Positions 1-12,093 of a stretch of 64,000 nt of DNA are shown piece by piece (the first letter of the stretch is position 1; every line of letters starts with the position of its first letter). Under the pieces are notes generated by a model, which saw only the letters and a list, made by a program, of their open reading frames with translations, did not search any database and was not told where the DNA came from. The position numbers and the translations under genes are program-made. Origin of the DNA: Paraphoma chrysanthemicola. Its lineage: Eukaryota > Ascomycota > Dothideomycetes > Pleosporales > Phaeosphaeriaceae. Where the stretch lies: positions 186,001 through 250,000 of the forward strand of contig JAGMWG010000019.1 in the NCBI GenBank assembly GCA_020744225.1, given 5' to 3'.

Positions 1-1685
1 TGTCCGAGAGGCTGACCTTGACCCGAGGGCTGCTGAAGGAGTGATGCCTCCCGGGACGGCGCCCCTGGCAGTTGGCTGCCATCGTTGACCTTTCTCAGCG
101 TGTTACGGCCGCTGTTCTGCTGACTGCTCGACGGCATGTTATCTTGTGCTTGTTGGGGCGGCGTCGTGTTCGCTGAGTGGGGCTCGGTCGATTGCGACTG
201 CGGCTGCGGCTGCGTCTGCGTCTGTGTCGGTGGCTGTTGATTGGGCAGCGGATCGTAGACTGGCTTGTAGTTTTGGGGTTGGAGGGGTGAAGGCGGGGCA
301 AGCTGTTGCGAGGACGGAGGCCGAAGCTGTTGTTGCTGCTGCTGGTTGTCAAGTTGCTGGCCTTGCGCAAGCTGAAGAGGCTGACGGGTCGCCTGTGGGT
401 GCTGCAACTCAGGTGGCTGCTGAGAGGGTGCTCGGCCGGGCTGTCCCTGATGCTGTTGGAAGTCTTGGCCTTGGTGCGGCTGAGACTGGGGCTGGGGTGC
501 GAACTGCTGCTGCTGGTAGTGAGCGTTTTGGGGGGAATTGTCCTGCGGGGAGTAGGATTGTGTTTGCTGGTTACTTTGCGGCGGCGGGTATGGATAGTAG
601 CCTTGTTTTGTGGCAGAGTCTGGGCCTTGGGCGTGGAGCTGAGCGTTCTGTAGCAGCGGGCTTGGCGCGTTCTGGGGGTTGAACGCCTGATATTCGCCTG
701 AACTTTGAGGGTGCTGGACAGCGGGCTGGTAGCTCTGGTACGACTGCTGCTGCTGGGTTGTTTGCTGTTGTGGTAGACCCTGAGCTTGGTGTTGGTCCGG
801 GCTGTATTGGGATACCCCGCCTTGTGTCTGGTAGCTCCCCTCAGTGCTCACCCTGTCGAGTGGGGGCCGATTGTACTGGTGCTGCTGGCTCGCGGCGAAC
901 TGGTGTTGCTGCTGCTGCTGCTGCTGCTGGGGAGGGTGCGGGTAGTCCTTTGGTGGTACCTGGGGCTGGTCGTGGTTGTCCGGCTGCAGAAAGGGATCGA
1001 GGTTGTCCTCTTCTTGCTCGCTCGAGGTGGGCAGATGCGGGCTGGACCCCGGGTGCCACTGCTGAGACGGATGAAGACGATGGCCGCCCTGGACTTGCTG
1101 CTCTGCGGGTCGCGGGTCGCTTTTCCTGGTGGACTCGCGCCGCTTCACGCCGTTCTTGCTGGCCTGCTTCGTCGACTCCTCTTCCTTGCTGTGCCCCGAG
1201 AGGCCGGCGGCGATGCGGCTGCGCAGCGACTTCTTGGGCTCCTGTACGTGCGGCGGGGGCGGCGGCGACTGTTGCTGGTAAGCTACACGCTGGTTGGGGT
1301 CAATCGCGGGCGACAGCTGCGGCGGGCCAGGTTGCTGTTGTTGCTGCTGCTGCTGCTGGTAGTTCTGGGACGCCTGGTCGAGATGCGCGCTCAGGCGATG
1401 GGTGCTGGTGGTGCGCGTGGGGTACGACTGGCGATACTGGCCCGGCGGGACTCCTTGAGGTGCTTGCGGCGGCGGTTGCTGGCCTGGCGGGCCTCCCTGC
1501 TGGCCGTCCGACTGCGTATATCGCTGCGCGGCCTCGTTGTTTACTGCAAGCGCTTGCTGGTCAGCCGCACGCACGATTGGGCGTCCACCTGCGCACTCAC
1601 CAGACGGATTGGGCGACGTGTGGCCCGAGGACGTGTCGACCGACTGGTGCGAGCGATTCTGCTTCTTGGAGAATATCGAAGGCAT
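1..1685 (-). CDS. Gln/Pro-rich low-complexity protein, 5' part (runs off window)
   Basis: A reading frame on the minus strand starts at an ATG at 1685 (MPSIFSKKQNRSHQ...) and stays open to base 1, so the C-terminus lies outside the window. I place one intron at 1600-1544: donor GTGAGT, a GCTGAC branch point and a TTGCAG acceptor. It is 57 nt, so reading through it is also open. About 560 codons are visible if unspliced. The protein is dominated by Gln, Pro and Ser, with Q8 and Q9 runs, and has a basic patch near the middle (KKSLRSRIAAGLSG) followed by a KEEE-rich stretch. No catalytic domain is visible, and I do not recognise the family. Such compositions are typical of fungal transcription co-regulators or signalling scaffolds (inference only). 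The GC-rich frames on the plus strand here are shadows of this Gln frame. Confidence 0.7.
   Translation of the reverse strand, partial: MPSIFSKKQNRSHQSVDTSSGHTSPNPSGECAGGRPIVRAADQQALAVNNEAAQRYTQSDGQQGGPPGQQPPPQAPQGVPPGQYRQSYPTRTTSTHRLSAHLDQASQNYQQQQQQQQQPGPPQLSPAIDPNQRVAYQQQSPPPPPHVQEPKKSLRSRIAAGLSGHSKEEESTKQASKNGVKRRESTRKSDPRPAEQQVQGGHRLHPSQQWHPGSSPHLPTSSEQEEDNLDPFLQPDNHDQPQVPPKDYPHPPQQQQQQQQHQFAASQQHQYNRPPLDRVSTEGSYQTQGGVSQYSPDQHQAQGLPQQQTTQQQQSYQSYQPAVQHPQSSGEYQAFNPQNAPSPLLQNAQLHAQGPDSATKQGYYPYPPPQSNQQTQSYSPQDNSPQNAHYQQQQFAPQPQSQPHQGQDFQQHQGQPGRAPSQQPPELQHPQATRQPLQLAQGQQLDNQQQQQQLRPPSSQQLAPPSPLQPQNYKPVYDPLPNQQPPTQTQTQPQPQSQSTEPHSANTTPPQQAQDNMPSSSQQNSGRNTLRKVNDGSQLPGAPSREASLLQQPSGQGQPLG
906..929 (-). 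repeat. CAG/CAA trinucleotide run encoding Q8
   Basis: Seven CAG codons and one CAA in the Gln-rich gene. It is a microsatellite likely to vary in length between isolates. Confidence 0.85.
1332..1358 (-). repeat. CAG/CAA trinucleotide run encoding Q9
   Basis: Nine consecutive Gln codons (mixed CAG and CAA) in the same gene. The interruptions by CAA suggest it is older or more stable than the run at 906-929. Confidence 0.85.
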
Positions 1686-4158
1686 CGCAAGTCGTGGCCG
1701 CGAAGCTCCTCCGGGTCGCTGCACGAGAGGGTTGGCGGGGCGGAGACAACGATGGCCTCAGCTAAGAATAACGACAGCGATCACCGGCTGGCCTGAACTG
1801 GGCATGCGGCGTGCACTCACTCGCAAAAGGCGCGTCTACCCGAGCAAAATAGCATTGCGCTGCGTCGGACACGCTTGCTTCAAGTACGCTGGCCGACTAC
1901 TTTCGCGTATACCCAGCCGCACGTGCAGGGAGCTGAGCACATCGAGTAGCGTGAGCCAGACGACGGCAGCACGACACCGGAAAGAGTTGCTGATATCGAG
2001 CGGCGGTGGCAGTGCCTTGCGCGGCTCTGGATTGGCAGACCGTCTCTGCAATCCTATTACTACACCACACCAATGTACCCCCAAAATGTGTGCCTTCGCA
2101 GATCCTACATCGACACCCGTTCCCAGCGCCGCAGGCAGACATTTTCTGTCCGGATACGAGGACACTGCTGTTAGCGTGGGCTTTTTGGCAGCCTTGCATT
2201 GACTATGGAACCGCTCCGGTATTGACCATATTCGTTGCTAGCCGCGTCCAGCTCGAATCCTCCGAGGTGCACGACAGCTATGATGTGGTCGTGTCGTCGA
2301 ACAACTTCCCAGCGCACAATAAGATCTATGAAGGCGTTAACAGTAAATGGCGTAGAAAAGCCGGCTCATTGACTTTTGTTGCAGCGCAGCGACGCAGTCA
2401 TCTTCACGCTTTCAGCCTCGAGCAATTTCTGCTGCAGCTTCAGGCAAACGAAGGACGCTCCTTCCTCTGTTCAGTCTTTAAATGCTGACTTTCAGCTCGC
2501 CAACATGCACCTCTTGCCAAATTTAGCCGTCTGACAGCTAGCCTTATCGAGTCCAGCGCTTACCTGTTCTGGTAACCATCGCTCTCGACACAAGTTGTGT
2601 TCGCCTTCGATCTAAAACTCAAGGCTGATTGATATCTTGGAGAAGGTGTGCATCAAAGAACGCGCTTCAACTGACAGAGGCAATCGCTCCAGGGTCGTTG
2701 GACGAATGTCTGGTTGACAAAGTGTGAGGTTAGGTGTGCCTTGATGTGGACGGCTACAATTTTGAACCTCGCAAGAATCCGACCAAGTAAGCGCAGCTGG
2801 AGACTTCGTGCTTGCATACAAATGGCATTCGCTATCATGTTAAACATATCAGAACCCTAGCGTGCACAAGCCAGACGGCAAGATCCGAGCTGTCATTCTG
2901 GTTCGCCGAGTCATGCCTCCAGTAACACTTCACGTGCCAATGCATTGAACCAGCGACGCACATCATCCCGTCATGTCTCAACTTGTCTTTCGTAGCCATC
3001 TGCAGTTTCTGATCACACCGCGGGACATTAAACTCCCTGCACCCGTGTGCTTCAAAAACTGTCATGACTACGTTCACCCATCCGCGGCACGTGGCTCCGC
3101 GGGCACGCACTCCAAGTGTCAACCAGATCTGAACATGAGAGAAATCCTACTACACCATAAATCTTCCGGGAAGACACTCCTGAATGCTTTTGCGTATGTT
3201 TTCGTGTGCGGTATAAGTTTAAAAACACATTGAGAGCCTCCAGGCTATTACATTAGGGCCAACTTCACTACCCCAGCAGCAGTCGCATCTATTCACGCTG
3301 CCTGTAAAGGAAGTTGCGAAAAGGGTAGATGTGTTGTCCCACCGGAGCCGCAGAGGCGCAGTAGTGGGCTTGCCAAGAGATTGTAAGAGTATTGGACCTG
3401 AGTTTACAATTCGAAAACACACATCTGACGATTCGCCACATCCCAGTAGCCAGGGATTCAACCGTGTTTCTTCCTCATCGCCTTACAAATCAAGTACGTA
3501 TGACGCGCTGATAGATGACATGCGTTGTGCAAACGTGTTCGCATTGATGCCATGGGCTTGAGATGTATACGGACCGATTGCATGTGTTGCACGCACAGCA
3601 TCCTGCCCACGGCGCCGCTATCGAAATGCAAGAAATACATCCTTGCAAAGGATCCGGCAACACCGGTAGTTTGTAGCGTGACCGTCAGGCAGATAATAGA
3701 TCCTAAATCTGTTCCACCTTCCTCGGCTAGTGACCGAATGGAGCAAACGTATCTGGATGGCTCCGCTTTGCCCTGGCGATATCACTGCAGAATAGGAGTG
3801 TTATGCTGCTATGCAACCCACAAGCCCGGTGAATAGCATACGTCAAACCATTGTCGGCCGAATGCTATTTGGGGCCTGCCGTCCACACAGACCACGGACA
3901 CGAATGCGGACTCGGAGCGACTGGAGGGGATTAGGTTGGCACCAGTGCCTTTGCAAAGACACGCTGCCCTACTCATGGCTACGTCTTGTTGCATCAAAGG
4001 GGCTGCGAGATGTTATTTGGCAACTCATGCCATCCGCCTGCTGCGCAAACCGCCAATGCCATGATTCCAGTTCTCCAAAACACGCCATGGTGGCCTGAAG
4101 ATAGTCGAAAAGATCTCGAGAAATAGCAATAGTCTGAGCAGGACTGCGTTTGGTCTAT

Positions 4159-4214
4159 CGGCTTCGGTGATGAGTTGGCTTCAATAAGGCGTCGGCTTCG
4201 ATGATGCGTTGGCT
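4159..4214. repeat. Imperfect 22-nt direct repeat
   Basis: Two copies of a CGGCTTCGRTGATGMGTTGGCT unit at 4159-4180 and 4193-4214 differ at two positions and are separated by 12 nt. No function is evident. Confidence 0.7.
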
Positions 4215-4515
4215 CTCTGATCGTATATTCGTGGGTAATTCAAAGAGACGTTTATATTTGCTGCCCGCGGTATAGGGTTTGCACCTGTTTCATATGGTCC
4301 AGACTGTGTCAACGACTCAATCGAAATTGTACTGCCGATCTCTCGCGATAACCGAAGCTTCCGTGGAACGATTGGCTCGGTCCATAACGCTTCGCTCGGA
4401 GAAATCCAGATCGCGGTCAGACGTTGGGTGAACGTGAATAATAACGCAATCCGGACGGATTCGTGTTTCCACGATAGGTGGAGGTGATTGAGTTTTTCAC
4501 GGTGGGGTTGACAGC

Positions 4516-4541
4516 TTTTCCTATCCTTTTCCTATCCTTTT
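4516..4541. repeat. Short TTTTCCTATCC tandem repeat
   Basis: Two exact 11-nt units (4516-4526 and 4527-4537) plus a partial third. This is a pyrimidine-rich tract in non-coding sequence. Confidence 0.7.
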
Positions 4542-5091
4542 CTCATCTGGCCAAATAAAACAGCTAAGGCACTATCATTCGACCGGTGCTCTGAGCCGGG
4601 AAGCTTGGGCACCATCCAACCTAGTTGTACCGCAAGCCGACGGCACCCACCGCGAGCATAGTGTATTTAGAACGAAGAGCGACATGGTCGACAATGCTAA
4701 GCATACTGAGTCATCGCATCTACTGACAGGAACTTGGATGGAGGTTGACAAGCGTTTAGGATTCTTCGCGACTCGACCGCAATGCAACTACTACAGGTAG
4801 CAGACCACAAGATGTAACCTTGATATTTCATTCTTTGAGACACTTGATTCTACCCTTGCAAGATCAGCGTTGTTCACCTAATCTTCGTATCAGTATCTGA
4901 CGATCTTCCACTTTTCCGAACCGTGCGAGCTTGAGGCGAATGGGGTAGAGCAGCAACAGGTTGCTACAGACGTCCAGCTGCCGAATCTAGCTTATCCCAT
5001 CGGTGCCTATCTCCCGAGGGTACAACCCACCGGGCTAAGGGATAACGGCTACATCATTCAAGACAAATATCAAGGAGCGAATGAAAAAAAA

Positions 5092-5210
5092 ACATACAAC
5101 AGCGGGGATTCGCCAGTGGTCACCCACCCGAATACTAGCCCACCGGTCAGAGGTTTAACGTGTGGAGAGCGAACGGGATCCAGTGCGTTCCTCTGCCTGT
5201 GGTCGTATGT
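5092..5210 (-). rRNA. 5S ribosomal RNA, isotype A
   Basis: Read on the minus strand from 5210, this is a 119-nt 5S rRNA. The 5' end ACATACGACC pairs with the 3' end GTTGTATGT (helix I). The conserved GTGGGTGACCACTGGCGAAT block lies in the 3' half, and a run of Ts (pol III terminator) follows directly below 5092. A TATA-like ATATAAAG lies roughly 27 nt upstream, as known for Neurospora-type 5S genes. It is dispersed, not in an rDNA array. Compared with the copy at 21348 the last 56 nt are almost identical, but the first 63 differ strongly. Helix II is still perfectly paired (CAGAGG with CCUCUG), which argues for a functional isotype rather than a pseudogene. Confidence 0.9.
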
Positions 5211-6780
5211 GGAAGCAAGAGAAGCATGATGCCTTTATATGTTTGTGTGTCGACCAATGAGATAGAGCGAGTCATAAGCCACTCACACCGATCAGCGAGG
5301 CGTTAATGCGTCGCTCACTTTGGCTTTCGAAAGTCGTCCAATCACAGTGATTCGATGAACAAATGGATGCGTTCTATGACTGCATAATATCTGCAAACTC
5401 ACTATTCGCGTAGTGGTAGTGAAGGCTGCGTTGCACAAGCGGCCGAGCAGTCTTGGCATAAGGCGCATGTATCAGTGTAGAGGTCACAATGTTGACAAGC
5501 TAATTCACATACCGGAGCGTCTTGTACACCAGCCTTAAGCCGGTACGAAGTAAGTCAATACCAGTGAAGTTTCGGCTACGGCATCAAGCTCGTCCTCCTC
5601 GAGGCACAGCGATCAACACGTAAGGTTACTGATTGTCACGCGATTGGCGGATGGAAGCTCAGTGCTTCCGTGGCGTTGGGTCCTTGCACAGATGTTTGGC
5701 CAGGGGAAGCGGGAAGCCTTGTCCGAGGTAGGTCTAGCGCAGTGTTAATGTCGCGCATCAGGCCGCCAAACCTTCTGCAAAAGTCCAGACGGCTCAACCT
5801 TATCACTTGGAACTGATTATGACAGGCCGATCTCGCTTACCGGGAGCTCATCCGCAAGTTAGCGTGCATCTCAAGCGACGAAAACGAGCATTGATGCTCC
5901 TCTCAGCCGAAGCCCAGGGGCCGCATGGGCAGCATTGCAGTCTGAAATTGGTCAAGAAAAAGGAGGCCTTGGTGTTTTGATGTCGAGCATGCAGCGATTC
6001 GTGTTCTCCTACAGCCATAGCCAAGTTTATTGTGGGGCCCTTTTTACATGTCCTTCACAGGCACACATACCCAGCCTACGAACCGACCCGGAGGAAGATC
6101 ATGTATGCTTAGCGTGGCACACGGGTACCTGCCACATAATTAAGTCTTGAATCTTAGTCATCAAGACGAAGTAGAATCATTAAGACATCACCGCGAAGTT
6201 GCGACCGGCAGATGCACTTCAAAAGGACTAAAGACGGGCAGCCGCGTTTCGTAGAATTGTCTGAGCCTTGTTTGATTCACAGGCGAGCGGCCCGCATGAC
6301 TTCCGGGACTAGGGACCTTGACGATCGAAATCTTTTCCCTGTCGCCATCAAGCGGCTCGGTCTCACTCTTCAACCTCGATTACTCAACTGACCCTCGCCG
6401 CGAGCGATTTGGGCGCAAGCCCCGTCGCGTATTGCATGAGAATCCTTAAAGTGAAAAATGATAGCCTTCCTGGAGCGGTACTGGCCCTCTCAGATCCAGC
6501 TATCAAGCACGCAATGACGGCTTGTCTTCGGTTCTCCACAATCATTTACTCATTGCACCCAACTACGGTATGTAGTGTCACACTTTGGCTACCCAACTGC
6601 TCATTCATCTTGGGCCGGAGGAACTAATAACCAACAGAAGCTGCGCACCAGGCACAAGTGTTTGTCCTTGAACCATCGAGGATAAGAGTGATCCGGCCGC
6701 TACGCCGTCGCTCTACTCTACCTCCCTGACCCTAAGTTGCATCTTCCAGAACAACAAAGTCCGGGGATCGCTTTCGAATC
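5211..6780. other. Intergenic, no supported gene
   Basis: About 1.6 kb between the 5S gene and the CFEM receptor gene. It holds only short unrelated open frames. The end nearest 6780 should contain the promoter of the receptor gene. No tRNA or other RNA signature was found by eye. Confidence 0.55.
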
Positions 6781-8178
6781 ATGAAGATTTTCCTGGTCCT
6801 CGGTGCTTTGCTCTTGGTCCATGTGCCGCGCGTAGTAGCGCAGCAAGAAGTACTCAGTAATCTATCACCATGCGCCGTAAGTATTTCTTAAATGAAGCGA
6901 CTCATCTAACACATGCATAGGTTTCCTGCTTCACGGACGCGCTCTCCAAGTCTACATGCACGACACCAGATCCGAGCTGTATGTGCACGAATGCTCCACT
7001 ACAAGCAGCTGTGGAGCAATGCGTCTTATCTAGCTGTACGGTCAAGGAAGCTCTCACGGCGCAAAATGCGACAATGACTCTTTGCAACCAGAAGCCTCGC
7101 GACAACAGCACCGAAATCAAAGTAACCGACATTGCCCTAATAGTAATTATGGCTTTTTTCGTCGGCATACGAATCTGCTACAAGTTCTTCAGCCCTGCCG
7201 AAATCCTCTTTGGTCCAGATGATTACCTCATCGTGGTTTCGTTACTCTTTACAGTGGCGGCTGTCATCCTCGGCGACCTCGGAGCTATCGCGAATGGCTT
7301 GGGTAGAGACATCTGGTCGTTGAGATTCGACCAAGTTTATGCCTTTGGGAAGACCTTTTACTTCATCGAGATCTTATACTTCTCGACAGTCTGTATCCTC
7401 AAGATGTCCTTTCTCTTCTTCTACATGCGGATCTTCCCCGGACCCATGATACAGAAGATCATTTGGGCGACAATATGGTTTAACATTCTCTTCGGTATTG
7501 GGTTTGTACTACCCGCCATATTTCCATGCCGCCCGATATCTTTCTTTTGGACTAATTGGGACGGAGAACATACCGGCCGCTGCATCAACCTTAACGCTAT
7601 ACTCTGGGCAAACGCAGCCATCAGCATTGCTGTTGACTTTTGGATGCTGGCGATTCCCTTGTCACAGCTAATGCATCTCAAGCTATCGTGGACAAAGAAG
7701 GCGGGTGTCATTCTCATGTTTTGTTTGGGCACATTGTAAGTGATTCAATCAGGTGATGTTGCACAGCATGAATACTAAGCATCGTAGTGCAACCGTCGTC
7801 TCCATTATCCGCCTCCAGTTCCTCATCTCCTACGCCCGCACGAGAAATCCCACCTGGGACCAAGCAAACATCCTCAAGTGGTCTACCATTGAGATTGCAA
7901 CCGGCACAGTATGCTCTTGCATCCCATCCATTCGCATCATCCTTGCCCGAGTGCTGCCGCGCACATTCGGTTCATCTTACGACACCGGAGCGCGCCATCA
8001 GTATCCCAGCGCGAATGGGAGGTCATCGAAGGGCAGTGGATTCCCCCTGAAAAATATACATAAGAGTGGAGACGATAATGCGATTCGCTGCACCACAACG
8101 TTTGAGCTTAGCCAGGCTCATAAGTCTGACGATGAATTGGAACTGGTCCAGGAGCGATATCCTGGTAACAATGTTTAG
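6781..8178 (+). CDS. CFEM-domain, PTH11-like 7TM receptor
   Basis: Three exons: 6781-6876, 6921-7735 and 7788-8178, with introns GTAAGT...ATGCATAG and GTAAGT...ATCGTAG; 433 aa. Residues 1-20 form a signal peptide (MKIFLVLGALLLVH...). Residues about 31-85 form a CFEM domain with its eight cysteines in the expected order (PCA, SCF, STC, SCM, MCT, EQC, SSC, TLC). Then come seven hydrophobic segments of the fungal rhodopsin-like family (residues about 105-345, with the typical SIIRLQFL after helix 6) and a polar cytoplasmic tail of about 80 residues. The family acts as plasma-membrane receptors, and PTH11 itself is needed for surface sensing in Magnaporthe. The ligand is unknown. Both junctions keep frame and domain continuity, so the model is solid. 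Confidence 0.92.
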
Positions 8179-8862
8179 TTCCGTAAAAGTTGGAAAGCAA
8201 GCAAAAAAGCAACCTATAGACTTTAGACTCACCGCGTCCACTTAATTGACCCACGCTATTTCGATCACAAGTTTTCATGATTTGGCTGTCGTTCCTGCAA
8301 CCTCTCTTGCTGCCTGGAGTCACCGCCACCGCGATCATTTCGCTGAGACATTGCGAACGACTACTTGGCACACCACAGAACACACTGGGCATTCCGAAAT
8401 TCTGGCCATACTGAACTTTGGTGGAAAAGTATGTAAGTCTAATTTTCCTCCGCATCTTCTGTGCATGTGCAGTCGGATCAAACACTTGCAGCTACCGTTA
8501 AACAACCACACATATGTCACCGAATCACTCCCTTCTCACTAAAACTATTGAGAGCTAGGAAATGACCGATCAGTCCCAGGGGAAACGCAATTCGTGCTAA
8601 CCTTGAAACTAACATGCACAGCCAACTATCAATCATGCGGTGTGCCGGTGGCAAGGACAGGGCGACAACAGGAAACGCACAAGTTGGAACGTGTGACTCT
8701 AGAATGCAAAGAAGACACAATGTATTTGTGAGGCGCTATATAACAGCGGTGATAGCAGTTCCCTTGAGTAACACTCTCATGCACTAATGCGTGAAGTAAT
8801 GAAATGGCACTGTGCAAGTATCATAGTCTTACCTAACAGAAAAGCGTGGTATCTGCGCGGTA
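8179..8862. other. Convergent intergenic region
   Basis: Lies between the 3' ends of the CFEM receptor (+) and the disrupted gene on the minus strand. Nothing recognisable is present beyond the presumed 3' UTRs. Confidence 0.5.
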
Positions 8863-10689
8863 TCAGGCAGAATGGTGTAAACAGTTGTGTCTTTTACCAC
8901 GCAGAGGCCAGTTTCTCCACGGTTTCGACCTCGAGGTACGTAGCTGATTGTTCTGGGTAGCAACGACGTAGCAAGCTGAGGAGTCGTATGTAGTCATACG
9001 TGGACATTGTAGACGAAGAAGGATCGCTGCCCTGCTATCTCGTTCTTTGCTGTGGCACGAATATCTGCCGCTAAAGATGGCGTTGTGGGTGATGTCCTGC
9101 GAGTGGATCCTGAAGTTAGATACTCTGACAGCATTGCCGGCAAGTGACACTGCAGTGAGGTGTCTATTCTCGTCCAGCTCGACTGTAATTTCAACTCGGT
9201 CGCGCTTAGCCAAGCTGATGGTAACGTCAGGTGCCCGATCACTCGCAGTTGTGAGCCCATATTCTTTTATGTGCTTTGCAAATGAACGCAGATAACTCCT
9301 ACTTGCGTTGTTCTCTTTCATGCCGTTGGCGAGTACATGGTCAAAGAGGGCTCGAAGAGAGGATGATGTTAAGAGAGTTGAACCATGAAACAGACTACCG
9401 TTAGTATTGTACAATGCTACCAACACTTGATCTCGAAGAAGTGCTAGGTGAATCTCGATGTCAGAATGCATAAGCATAAACTGTGTAGTCTCATATGACC
9501 TTCTCAGTGCTTCACTTCTTCCGCCGTAGCGCAGGGCGTTTACGAGCAAAATTCGCACATCCTGTCCAAATCTCTGGAGTTGTCCCTTGATTGGCGGGAG
9601 TGCGAGGTTGACATCAGCGCGCAGATGTCTGGTCAGGCCAGACAGCTGGGCGAACGAAACACTGTACAGTTTACAGTGGGGACATTTGCAATGTTCTTTG
9701 GCGTAGGCGATCGCATCGTCATATGTGGTATGGTCGAAGAGGTCCAGCGGCGTCTTCTCTGAGTCCAATCCTGTGTTTTCGTCTCCGCCGAACTTGCATC
9801 GCTATGTTCGTGTGGTACGTCATTGACATCGCCGACTTCGCCCATGGCGCCTGTATGTTCAGTGTCGTCACCATCACCAGCATCGATCGGAAGCTCTTCT
9901 GTAGAGTCGTCTTGCTCATCCTGAGCTCCATGTATTGTACGGCCTGATAGTTGTGGTGGCAATGAGGCCGGTACATCTCGAACAGTGTTGTTGGGTAGCG
10001 GGGCATTGGTGGGTGTGTGTGTTGAGCCAGGCGTTGGCGTCGATGGCATGGCTACTTTCAGCGAATTGTACTTGTCTGTCATCGCTGATAGATTCCGTCT
10101 CAGGTTTTGGGCCTGGTCGTTCTTGGTGGCTATCTTCAAGTTCTTGGATTCGATAAGTTCCTTCAATTGCACGAACTCGGCCTCGACACTAGTATCCAGA
10201 CGCGGATGTTTCGAGTGATGTGTTCGTTCGTCTCGGCTGTTTTCGACGTCGTTGTCGATGTCCTGGCTGCGTCCGCGGCGGTTTGTTTCAATTGCAGGGC
10301 GGCTTCGAGTTGCCGCGTCAACTGATCGAGCCACATTGCGGCTGTTCGTGGTTGGCTGCGTTGTGCTGCGCCCAAAGACGAAATCGTGATCTTTCATCAG
10401 GATGGCGGCGACCTCGCGTTTGATGCGACAGCGGATGTCCGCGGGCCGAGGATTTGTCTGTTGTGTTGCATTGGCGTGCCACCAACAGGTGCCGTCGTCT
10501 GCCCGCTGGCCTAGATGGCGTGCAATGTCATCGCGGAGGATCAAATCGTCGTTGAACCTCTGGCCGTCGGTGAGGATTGCGGAGACAGTAGGCGCCTGCT
10601 CTTGCTCTGGCTTCGACAAATCGTTCCAGTTCCCGTGGGACGATGGTGTGGCGTTGGCGTGGGACCGCGTCAATCGAGAAGGATACCAT
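8863..10689 (-). pseudogene. Frame-disrupted gene of unknown function
   Basis: Coding-like sequence runs from an ATG at 10689 (MVSFSIDAVPRQRHTIVP...) to a stop at 8863 but changes frame at least twice. The N-terminal frame ends near 10530. A second frame, lacking an ATG in its early part, covers about 10650-9790 (TVSAILTDGQRFNDD..., then an acidic coiled-coil-like stretch). A third frame covers about 9800-8863, with a CPHC pair that could start a zinc-binding site and a long helical C-terminal region. I found no GT-AG intron of normal size that joins these frames. Another coiled-coil-like frame is open at 10375-10163, so further indels are possible. I do not recognise the product. Either an old pseudogene or a gene hit by sequence indels. 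Confidence 0.45.
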
Positions 10690-11284
10690 GGCGCTGGCAC
10701 AATCGAAGCGACAAGGAAAGAGAGAAAGGTGAGAGATTGTTGCTTTGCGAAGTGACTACCTGGGACCTTCAGACTTTCTGTCGATGAGTGCAACGTTCTG
10801 ACAATGAGTGCGTGCTACGGGTCACGTGTGCAGAGCAGGGCGGGCAGTGCATAGCCCTGAGAAGGCAGACATATTGTTTCTGTCATCCTCGGGCTTTGTT
10901 AGGCGCTGGGGATGGTGGCCGAGAAGCGACACTGCTACGCGCTGACTGGTAACGGAAATGACGGTCGTAATATGGGGCATGTCTAGGAAGCGGCATTAGA
11001 ATGTAGGAAGGTGCCTCTGGGGTGTCCTGACGTTACTCACAAAGGCCAAAATCCGCTAGCCTCTCAGTCTGCATCCGCATGAACTCATGCGTCACTTGAG
11101 CTGGCAATGCTCCTCGAATACCTAAGCCGACATGGCCCATCCAGACCTTGATCTGGCAGTGGTCGTCAAAAGACTGAGCCAGTAACGCTCATCGAACAGG
11201 ATTGCTTACGAAACACGTCCAACAGATCTTTCATTCTGCTTCCTGCTCTACTAACGTCACAATTATTTCCCCACTACCAAATCG
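10690..11284. other. Intergenic, no supported gene
   Basis: Presumed upstream region of the disrupted gene and 3' region of the single-pass membrane protein gene, both on the minus strand. Nothing else is seen. Confidence 0.5.
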
Positions 11285-12093
11285 TCACACATTCAGCACC
11301 GCAACTGTTAACTTCGCCCTACCCGCTCTCGGCTCGGTCACATTTTTCAACCAGCAATTCGCGCCCCGATTATGCCCATACTCATCGCTCAACGCCTGAC
11401 TCAATGCCACGGCTCTACAACTCGCGGTGCCCTCGACTTCGTTCATCGTACTGCATGCATCGACGCACTGTTGTAGCGAGTATGCCGTGATCCCAGTGAT
11501 GTCGCCAATGCTGTTAATATCGGTATCCTTGAAGCAGCGGTAGCCCTTGCCATTGTAGGATTCGAGGACGGATGGGCAGGAAATGTCGATGGCGAGGATG
11601 GAGGAGGCAGGTGGGGGTATGTAAAGAGATGCTGATGAAGGGGTTGCAGAGGAAGAAGCTAGGGGTATTGAGGTTGCTGATGGAGACTGTGATGAGGCTG
11701 ATGGTGTACCAGGATTCGGAGCGGATGCTGAATCGGGATTTGATCTATCGCTTGGTCAGTATTTTATGCTACAGGTCGACCCCGTCATACATACTTGGAA
11801 TTCTGCACCGCCATCATGCCTCCCACGCTACCGCCGATAATCGCACCGACGAGTACCAGCGCAATGGCTAATAAAGTCCAGAAATTGCGCCGCCGTAATC
11901 CCAAGATTGTTGTTTGCTGTTGTGCCGCGTGCTTCGCCCCGATCTCATCGTTGTAGTAGGCGCGAACCTCCCCAGCCGCCTTCGATTGTTCCGCATGATG
12001 GTAATCCGGTGAATATGCTTCTAATGGGGCGTGTGCACGCTGAACCTCTGGGAACGTGTTGTCCACAACCTGGGGAGCGTCTTCGGCCTTCAT
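11285..12093 (-). CDS. Single-pass membrane protein with Cys-rich (apple-like) ectodomain
   Basis: Two exons: 12093-11795 and 11750-11285, with a 44-nt intron (GTATGT donor, CTGACCAAG acceptor); 254 aa. The first ATG in frame is at 12093 (MKAEDAPQ...). Residues 1-70 are polar. A basic stop-transfer motif, LGLRRRNFW, precedes one membrane helix at about 76-97 (LLAIALVLVGAIIGGSVGGM). Next is a Ser/Pro/Ala-rich stalk typical of O-glycosylated linkers, then a C-terminal domain with six cysteines (ISCPSVL, YRCFKD, QQCVDACS, ASCRA, NCWLKN) that resembles fungal PAN/apple-like modules. The topology implied is type II-like: cytosolic N-terminus, extracellular Cys-rich domain. Related proteins are common in Dothideomycetes but uncharacterised. 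Role at the cell surface is inference. Confidence 0.85.

Larger units (their letters stand above)
1686..5091. other. Gene-poor stretch, no supported gene
   Basis: About 3.4 kb between the Gln-rich gene and a 5S rRNA gene. Open frames are short (the longest simply extend the antisense frames of the Gln-rich gene), no frame resembles a known family, and I could not join them with introns. Base composition is not strikingly AT-rich. Two small local repeats are listed separately. The first few hundred bases should include the promoter and leader of the Gln-rich gene. Confidence 0.6.

Noticed and set aside
146..2202. Long plus-strand open frames over the first 2 kb
   Set aside because: They are Leu/Ala/Arg-rich reverse frames of the CAG-rich minus-strand gene. 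Only the minus frame shows normal protein texture, a good start and an intron.
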